A DNA stretch of 9,418 bases from an uncultured Vampirovibrio sp. Its GTDB lineage: Bacteria > Cyanobacteriota > Vampirovibrionia > Gastranaerophilales > Gastranaerophilaceae. Below the pieces are notes generated by a model. The model ran no database searches, was not told the origin of the DNA, and saw nothing but the letters and a program-made list of their open reading frames with translations. Location of the stretch: NCBI GenBank assembly GCA_910583725.1, contig CAJTXZ010000038.1, positions 1 through 9,418 of the forward strand. The letters run 5' to 3'. Of this stretch, positions 5,724 to 9,418 are shown piece by piece. Positions within the stretch are counted from its first letter, which is position 1. The number at the start of each line of letters is the position of its first letter. A program made the translations under genes and the position numbers.

Positions 5724-7235
5724 ATGAAAAAATATATTTTTGTTTTGATTTTTGGGTTTGGAATTGTTTTACACGGTCAAACAGTCTATGCGCAAGCAGT
5801 TGATAAAAACATTCTTGCCAATCAAGAACTGATGGGAACAATCACTCCAGAACAAGTGGAAAAATATATTGCCAACGGTGGGGATGTTAATGCCAGAGAC
5901 AATAAATATGGTGTGACGGTGTTGATGGCTGTGGCTATAGCTGGTCAAAATCCTGAAGTCATCGAAGCTCTTTTAAAACACGGTGCAAATATCGAAGCAA
6001 AAAATAAAGATGGTGTGACGGTGTTGATGGCTGTGGCTATAGCTGGTCAAAATCCTGAAGTCATCGAAGCTCTTTTAAAACACGGTGCAAATATCGAAGC
6101 AAAAAATAAAGATGGTGTGACGGCGTTGATGGGGGCTGTTCAAAACAACAAAAATCCTGAAATCATTGAAACTCTTTTAAAACACGGCGCAAATATTGAA
6201 GCAAGGGATATAGATGGTGTGACGGTGTTAATGCATGCTGCTAAATTCAACCAAAATCCCGAAATCATCGAAACACTTTTAAGACATGGTGCCAATATTG
6301 AAGCAAGGGCTAAAGAGGGCATAACGGCGTTGATGCTTGCTGCGGTAAACAACGAAAATCCTGAAATTATTGAAGCTCTTTTAAAACACGGTGCAAATAT
6401 TGAAGCCAAAAATAAAGATGGTGCGACGGCGTTGATGGTTGCTGCTGCAAACAACCAAAATCCTGAAGTCATCGAAGCTCTTTTAAAACACGGTGCAAAT
6501 ATCGAAGCAAGAGATATAGATGGTGTGACAGCGTTGATGTATGCTGCGGCAAACAACCAACATCCTGAAATTATTGAAACACTTTTAAGACACGGCGCGA
6601 ATATTGAAGCAAAAAATAAAGATGGTGTGACGGCGTTGATGGGGGCTGTTCAAAACAACAAAAATCCTGAAATCATTGAAACTCTTTTAAAACACGGTGC
6701 AAATATTAAAACAAAAAATAAAGATGGTGTGACAGCATTGATGTATGCTGCAGCAAACAACCAACATCCTGAAATTATTGAAACACTTATTAAACACGGA
6801 GCTAATGTAAACGCTAAAGCAGAGGCAGAAGAGGTAAAGGGTTGGACACCTTTAATAATGGCTGCTGTATCTAACCCAAATTCCGAAGTTATTGAAACAC
6901 TTTTAAGACACGGTGCCAATATTGAAGCAAAGATTGAAGGTGGTGTAACGGTGTTGATGTTTGCAGCTGTGAACAACCAAAATCCTGAAATTATTGATGC
7001 TCTTTTAAAACACGGCGCAAATATTGAAGCAAAGACTGAAGATGGTGAGACGGCGTTGATGGTTGCTGCTGCAAACAACCAAAATCCTGAAGTCATCGGA
7101 ACTCTAATTGATAATGGCGCAATTATTCGGGATGGAAACCAGTTGTTAGAATTGTTAGATGAAAATGAAAACATTGAAAAAAATCAAGATTATTGGGACT
7201 TGCGGGATAGAATATACGACGAAATCAACAGATAA
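5724..7235 (+). CDS. Secreted ankyrin-repeat protein with twelve 34-residue repeats
   Basis: The start at ATG 5724 follows GGAGG by 8 bases and gives a 503-residue protein. It begins with a signal peptide (MKKYIFVLIFGFGIVLHG, cleavage near VYA-QA), so it is exported. A degenerate capping unit (TPEQVEKYIANGGDVNARD) precedes twelve ankyrin repeats covering about residues 62-475. The unit consensus is G-V-T-A-L-M-x-A-A-x-N-N-Q-N-P-E-I-I-E-x-L-L-K-H-G-A-N-I-E-A-K. It is one residue longer than the classic 33-residue ankyrin unit, with Met for the usual His after TAL. Repeat nine carries a four-residue insertion (near AEAEEV). A short acidic helical tail ends the chain. Ankyrin stacks bind proteins, so a periplasmic or surface scaffold role is likely. 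Repeats one and two are identical at DNA level, so copy number may vary. The preceding gene's stop is 13 bases upstream. Confidence 0.88.
   Translation: MKKYIFVLIFGFGIVLHGQTVYAQAVDKNILANQELMGTITPEQVEKYIANGGDVNARDNKYGVTVLMAVAIAGQNPEVIEALLKHGANIEAKNKDGVTVLMAVAIAGQNPEVIEALLKHGANIEAKNKDGVTALMGAVQNNKNPEIIETLLKHGANIEARDIDGVTVLMHAAKFNQNPEIIETLLRHGANIEARAKEGITALMLAAVNNENPEIIEALLKHGANIEAKNKDGATALMVAAANNQNPEVIEALLKHGANIEARDIDGVTALMYAAANNQHPEIIETLLRHGANIEAKNKDGVTALMGAVQNNKNPEIIETLLKHGANIKTKNKDGVTALMYAAANNQHPEIIETLIKHGANVNAKAEAEEVKGWTPLIMAAVSNPNSEVIETLLRHGANIEAKIEGGVTVLMFAAVNNQNPEIIDALLKHGANIEAKTEDGETALMVAAANNQNPEVIGTLIDNGAIIRDGNQLLELLDENENIEKNQDYWDLRDRIYDEINR
5910..7141 (+). repeat. Tandem 102-base ankyrin-coding repeats, with one perfect duplication
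   Basis: Units begin at GGT codons at 5910, 6012, 6114, 6216, 6318, 6420, 6522, 6624, 6726, 6840, 6942 and 7044. The spacing is 102 bases, except 114 bases for the ninth unit. Units one (5910-6011) and two (6012-6113) are identical over all 102 bases. Units three and eight share their first ~70 bases exactly, and units seven and nine encode the same YAAANNQHPEIIETL stretch. This indicates recent expansion by unequal crossover or slippage. Confidence 0.92.
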
Positions 7236-7261
7236 AGGCTGTTACAATTTAATATTTCAAC

Positions 7262-7352
7262 AAAGGGACTAAACATGGATATAGAACAATTAGAAAAACT
7301 TAATGAATTAAAGAAAAAAGGGGTGTTAACAGAGGAGGAATTTGATAAGCAA
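7262..7352 (+). repeat. Duplicated SHOCT-like start cassette, copy 1 (pairs with 8409-8499)
   Basis: Ninety-one bases span the ribosome-binding site (AAAGGGACTAAAC) and the first 26 codons. By eye 84 of 91 bases match 8409-8499. The match ends where the two proteins diverge, just after the SHOCT-like helices. Confidence 0.88.
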
Positions 7353-7676
7353 CTTGCCATTTACTTAAATTCTGATGACAAAAAGAAAATTGCAAAATCA
7401 ACTGAGGAGGAAAAAACGCAAAAGGAATCAATTGGGTCTTCGATTATTGTGTGGATTATCTTGGGAATAGCTGCATATATCTATGTCGATAAAATGTTTG
7501 TGGAATCAATTACCTGTACAGAGAAGGCCACAGCCGAACAATGTGAATGTGTTAAGCGAGCAATTGCAAATGATGTTGGGTTTTTAGATAAGGTCAGAAT
7601 ATTATTTACTGGGGCATCTGCTGAGGAACTTTCAACTTATGCCCCTGGTAGTCAATTACTTTGTGCTTTTAGATAA
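7275..7676 (+). CDS. SHOCT-like single-pass membrane protein with cysteine-bearing ectodomain
   Basis: This 133-residue protein starts with a SHOCT-like two-helix module (about 2-32; IEQLEKLNELKKKGVLTEEEFDKQ), with the hallmark L-x3-G-x-(L/I)-T-x-E-E-(F/Y). SHOCT modules are usually C-terminal; here it is N-terminal and should be cytoplasmic. A charged linker is followed by one membrane helix (about 53-71). The outer part (72-133) carries C81, C90, C92 and C130, a pattern suited to disulphides (CTEKATAEQCEC). AAAGGGAC precedes the ATG by a normal distance. Its first 26 codons are nearly duplicated in the gene at 8422-9054. The ectodomain family is unknown to me. It could sense or contact the secreted ankyrin protein encoded just upstream, which is inference from context only. 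Confidence 0.75.
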   Translation: MDIEQLEKLNELKKKGVLTEEEFDKQLAIYLNSDDKKKIAKSTEEEKTQKESIGSSIIVWIILGIAAYIYVDKMFVESITCTEKATAEQCECVKRAIANDVGFLDKVRILFTGASAEELSTYAPGSQLLCAFR

Positions 7677-7752
7677 AGATGAAGGGACTATGCTTGCCTT
7701 GAAACCCTGAAGACCCGCTAACAAAAATTTAGATTTTAGAAAGGATTATAAT

Positions 7753-8358
7753 ATGAAAAAACTTGTTTTTTGTATAGTATTTGTTTTATTAGCGGTGAGT
7801 GCTTGCGATATAAAATTAAGTTCAACAATTAGCGTTTCTGATTTGTTGTCACCGACAAATAAAATTGTGTTGTCTGATTTAATGTTTGAAGTATCGAGTT
7901 GCTCTGAAACTGATTTGCAAAAGGTAATTGAGGAAATAAACCGTAAAAATATCTCTGCCAAATATAACAAATGTCAGAGTGACGGATTCAGCGACTATGC
8001 CGTATTCTCAATACCTCTGACAATTGTAAAAAATAAAGACGGCATACAAAAGGAAAATGTTGTTTATTTATCGGTTAATGACAAAAAAGTTTATCTTCAT
8101 ACATCTAGCGCGATAGATTGGTTGCTCTTGTCTGATGAGGGCAAATCGAAAATCAAAGAAATTTCTTTTAATTTGGTTAATGACACCGAACAGCCTATAA
8201 AAGTAAATTTGCAATATGTTTTTGTTGATGGTAAACCGATATTATCGCAAGCTATTGAATTAGCGCAATATAGCAAAACAAATATTCAACTTTCAGATGT
8301 GGCAGTTAAACAAGTTGAAACACCGAATACAACTTTTCAAATTATGGAGTTTGAATAA
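7753..8358 (+). CDS. Lipoprotein, possibly DUF7424 family
   Basis: This 201-residue protein has a lipoprotein signal: MKKLVFCIVFVLLAV, then the lipobox V-S-A-C with the modified cysteine at residue 18. Asp follows that cysteine, which in enterobacteria retains a lipoprotein in the inner membrane. The sequence after it (IKLSSTISVSDLLS...LSDLMFEVSSC) recalls small lipoproteins grouped as DUF7424 in phages, plasmids and proteobacteria. That assignment is from memory and uncertain. The rest is beta-strand-rich (VVYLSVNDKKVYLH, VNLQYVFVDGKPI), with C50 and C74 possibly disulphide-linked. AAGGA lies 7 bases before the ATG. A lipid-anchored beta domain fits the membrane focus of the whole operon. 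Confidence 0.75.
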   Translation: MKKLVFCIVFVLLAVSACDIKLSSTISVSDLLSPTNKIVLSDLMFEVSSCSETDLQKVIEEINRKNISAKYNKCQSDGFSDYAVFSIPLTIVKNKDGIQKENVVYLSVNDKKVYLHTSSAIDWLLLSDEGKSKIKEISFNLVNDTEQPIKVNLQYVFVDGKPILSQAIELAQYSKTNIQLSDVAVKQVETPNTTFQIMEFE

Positions 8359-8408
8359 GACTTTATAATCTTTTGAATAGTTGACAACCAGATTTAACAT
8401 TATAAAAG

Positions 8409-8499
8409 AAAGGAACTAAACATGGATATAGAACAATTAGCAAAACTTAATGAATTAAAGGAAAAAGGGTTGTTAACAGCGGAAGAATTTAATAAGCAA
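8409..8499 (+). repeat. Duplicated SHOCT-like start cassette, copy 2 (pairs with 7262-7352)
   Basis: This is the second copy of the 91-base start cassette, including the ribosome-binding site AAAGGAACTAAAC. It has seven differences from copy 1, some of which change residues (for example Glu7 to Ala). Confidence 0.88.
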
Positions 8500-9054
8500 A
8501 AAAAAGCCTTGTTAAATCCCGAATCAGCCAATAAAGCTCCCGTTAAAAATAAAAAGGGTGTAAATTGGAAAAATTTAGGAAAATCATTTATAATTACATT
8601 ATTTTGGTTTTTGGGGGTTATATTCATTACAAGTATTATAACTGATGTCACAATTACAAAAGACTCAACTATTACAGAAGACAAAGCTATAAAAGGATTT
8701 ACTAATCTTCTATATTTTTTATCAGCCATAGGGTTCACTATTATTGCCTCAAAGTTAGAAACCAAAAAATATAAAAATTATTGTCCTGCTTGGGAAATAT
8801 TTATAGGTGTTTGGGCTCTTAGGGAGCTTGGGGTCTGGATAGCTGTTTATGAATTTCTGCAAATTAAGCAAGGGAATGCTACTCTAAAAGAAAAGACCAA
8901 AGCGCCAAAATCAATAATGCGTAATGAAGAAGTTGAAAAACCAAAGGAAAGAACAACAGTCAGATGTTCAAGCTGCAATGCCTTAAATACGGTTATTGTT
9001 GGTGAGGTCTGTTACTGTGAATTTTGCGGCAACCCTATTAAAGAAAGTAAATAA
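8422..9054 (+). CDS. SHOCT-like / three-helix membrane / zinc-ribbon protein, a mosaic of two neighbours
   Basis: This 210-residue protein has three parts. Residues 2-32 are a SHOCT-like module nearly the same as in the gene at 7275. The middle has three hydrophobic segments (about 54-76, 92-112 and 124-147), with a short threonine-rich loop after the first (TDVTITKDSTITEDK). Residues about 168-210 are a zinc ribbon (C182/C185 and C199/C202, CSSC-13-CEFC) nearly identical to the end of the gene at 5069. An odd number of helices puts the two soluble ends on opposite sides unless one helix is re-entrant, an unsettled point because zinc ribbons are normally cytoplasmic. AAAGGAAC precedes the ATG. 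The gene appears assembled by recombination between operon members. It follows the lipoprotein gene by 63 bases with no convincing promoter or terminator. Confidence 0.75.
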   Translation: MDIEQLAKLNELKEKGLLTAEEFNKQKKALLNPESANKAPVKNKKGVNWKNLGKSFIITLFWFLGVIFITSIITDVTITKDSTITEDKAIKGFTNLLYFLSAIGFTIIASKLETKKYKNYCPAWEIFIGVWALRELGVWIAVYEFLQIKQGNATLKEKTKAPKSIMRNEEVEKPKERTTVRCSSCNALNTVIVGEVCYCEFCGNPIKESK

Positions 9055-9058
9055 GGAG
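8923..9058 (+). repeat. Duplicated zinc-ribbon cassette, copy 2 (pairs with 5579-5714)
   Basis: This is the second copy of the 136-base cassette, with six differences from copy 1. The conserved stretch runs past the stop codon into the AAGGAG that serves the next gene, so the unit was copied as DNA rather than being kept similar by protein selection alone. Confidence 0.9.
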
Positions 9059-9066
9059 ACTAATCT

Positions 9067-9318
9067 ATGAAGAAAATTTTGACAATATTTGCCTTCCTTG
9101 TTCCTGTAATAGCCAATGCCAGCTGTTATAACATCAGCGATGATGACCTTAAAAACAAGTGTCTGGCAATAACAGAAAACAGAGAATCGTATTGTTACAA
9201 TATCCGTAATGATGACGATAAGAACTTTTGCTTAGCGAAAATCCGCAACCAGCGAAGCTATTGCTACAACATCAAAAACCAAGACCAAAAAAATTATTGC
9301 CTTGCGCTAGTAAAGTAA
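9067..9318 (+). CDS. Small secreted protein with three CX11C repeats
   Basis: This 83-residue protein has a signal peptide (MKKILTIFAFLVPVIANA, cleavage before Ser19). The mature part is three repeats with a 23-residue period. Each has the form C-Y-N-I-x4-(D/L/Q)-K-N-x-C-L-A: cysteine pairs C20/C32, C43/C55 and C66/C78, always eleven residues apart. The repeats are highly charged and Asp/Asn-rich. The pattern suggests three helical hairpins, each held by a disulphide, in the periplasm or outside. I recall similar short cysteine-repeat proteins in proteobacterial phages and plasmids but cannot name a family. AAGGAG lies 8 bases before the ATG, within the copied zinc-ribbon cassette. It appears to be the last gene of the operon within the window. 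Confidence 0.75.
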   Translation: MKKILTIFAFLVPVIANASCYNISDDDLKNKCLAITENRESYCYNIRNDDDKNFCLAKIRNQRSYCYNIKNQDQKNYCLALVK

Positions 9319-9418
9319 GCAAGCGGTGGTAACAAAAGGTAACGCTATCATTCCGATAAGAAATTATACCCCTTAACCTTTTGCCAGCTGATACAACAAG
9401 CAACGGCTGACACCATAT
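9319..9418. other. Non-coding end of the window
   Basis: No gene, tRNA or convincing terminator is seen in the last 100 bases. A loose inverted pair, CAAAAGGTAA (9333-9342) and TTAACCTTTTG (about 9375-9385), is too far apart for a typical terminator. The right boundary of the AT-rich island is not recognisable here. Confidence 0.5.

Noticed and set aside
6140..7174. Leftward ORFs of 138 and 174 codons with repeated sequence
   Set aside because: They are antisense shadows of the ankyrin repeats; their apparent periodicity is inherited from the coding strand.
8381..8406. TTGACA ... TATAAA as internal promoter before the mosaic gene
   Set aside because: The spacer is only 14 bases, well short of the working range.
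1..9418. CCTTAACC-TTT near both window ends as terminal or attachment repeats
   Set aside because: The match is about a dozen AT-rich bases with an indel and is within chance expectation.

Overview
The window joins two unlike blocks of DNA. The left block (about 1-2,440) is moderately GC and reads leftward. It carries genes typical of integrative and conjugative elements (ICEs) of gut Firmicutes: a DUF6017-type replication initiator, a gene upstream of it built from degenerate repeats, and the C-terminal part of a CHC2 zinc-finger primase-like gene. These sit between clean intrinsic terminators. At the extreme left, two tandem consensus promoters and a Shine-Dalgarno site feed a gene that starts just outside the window.

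The right block (about 2,440-9,418) is visibly more AT-rich. It opens with a leftward serine recombinase of the Mpi/Hin DNA-invertase type. After an AT-rich divergent intergenic region come eight closely spaced rightward genes (3,249-9,318) that look like one operon. In order they encode: an SPFH (YdjI-like) protein with two C-terminal zinc ribbons; a four-helix membrane protein with a cytoplasmic helical tail; a multi-helix membrane protein with a C-terminal zinc ribbon; a secreted protein of twelve 34-residue ankyrin repeats; a SHOCT-like single-pass membrane protein with a cysteine-bearing ectodomain; a lipoprotein; a SHOCT-like/transmembrane/zinc-ribbon protein; and a small secreted protein with three CX11C repeats.

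Every product of the right block is predicted to be at, in or across the membrane. Zinc ribbons and SHOCT-like modules recur among them, so the sequence suggests an envelope-associated assembly or stress/defence module. The closest known parallel I can name is the Bacillus subtilis ydjFGHI cluster (PspA-like YdjF with SPFH protein YdjI), but no PspA homologue is present here. The seventh gene is a mosaic: its first ~90 bases match the fifth gene and its last ~135 bases nearly match the third gene, including the ribosome-binding site beyond the stop. The modules have therefore been shuffled recently.

The organism is uncertain. The left block suggests a gut Firmicute ICE. The right block's lipoprotein, periplasmic-type ankyrin protein and small cysteine-repeat protein look more like Gram-negative or phage/plasmid cargo. 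The simplest reading is a mobile element carrying an AT-rich cargo island bounded on the left by its own recombinase. The right boundary is not visible.
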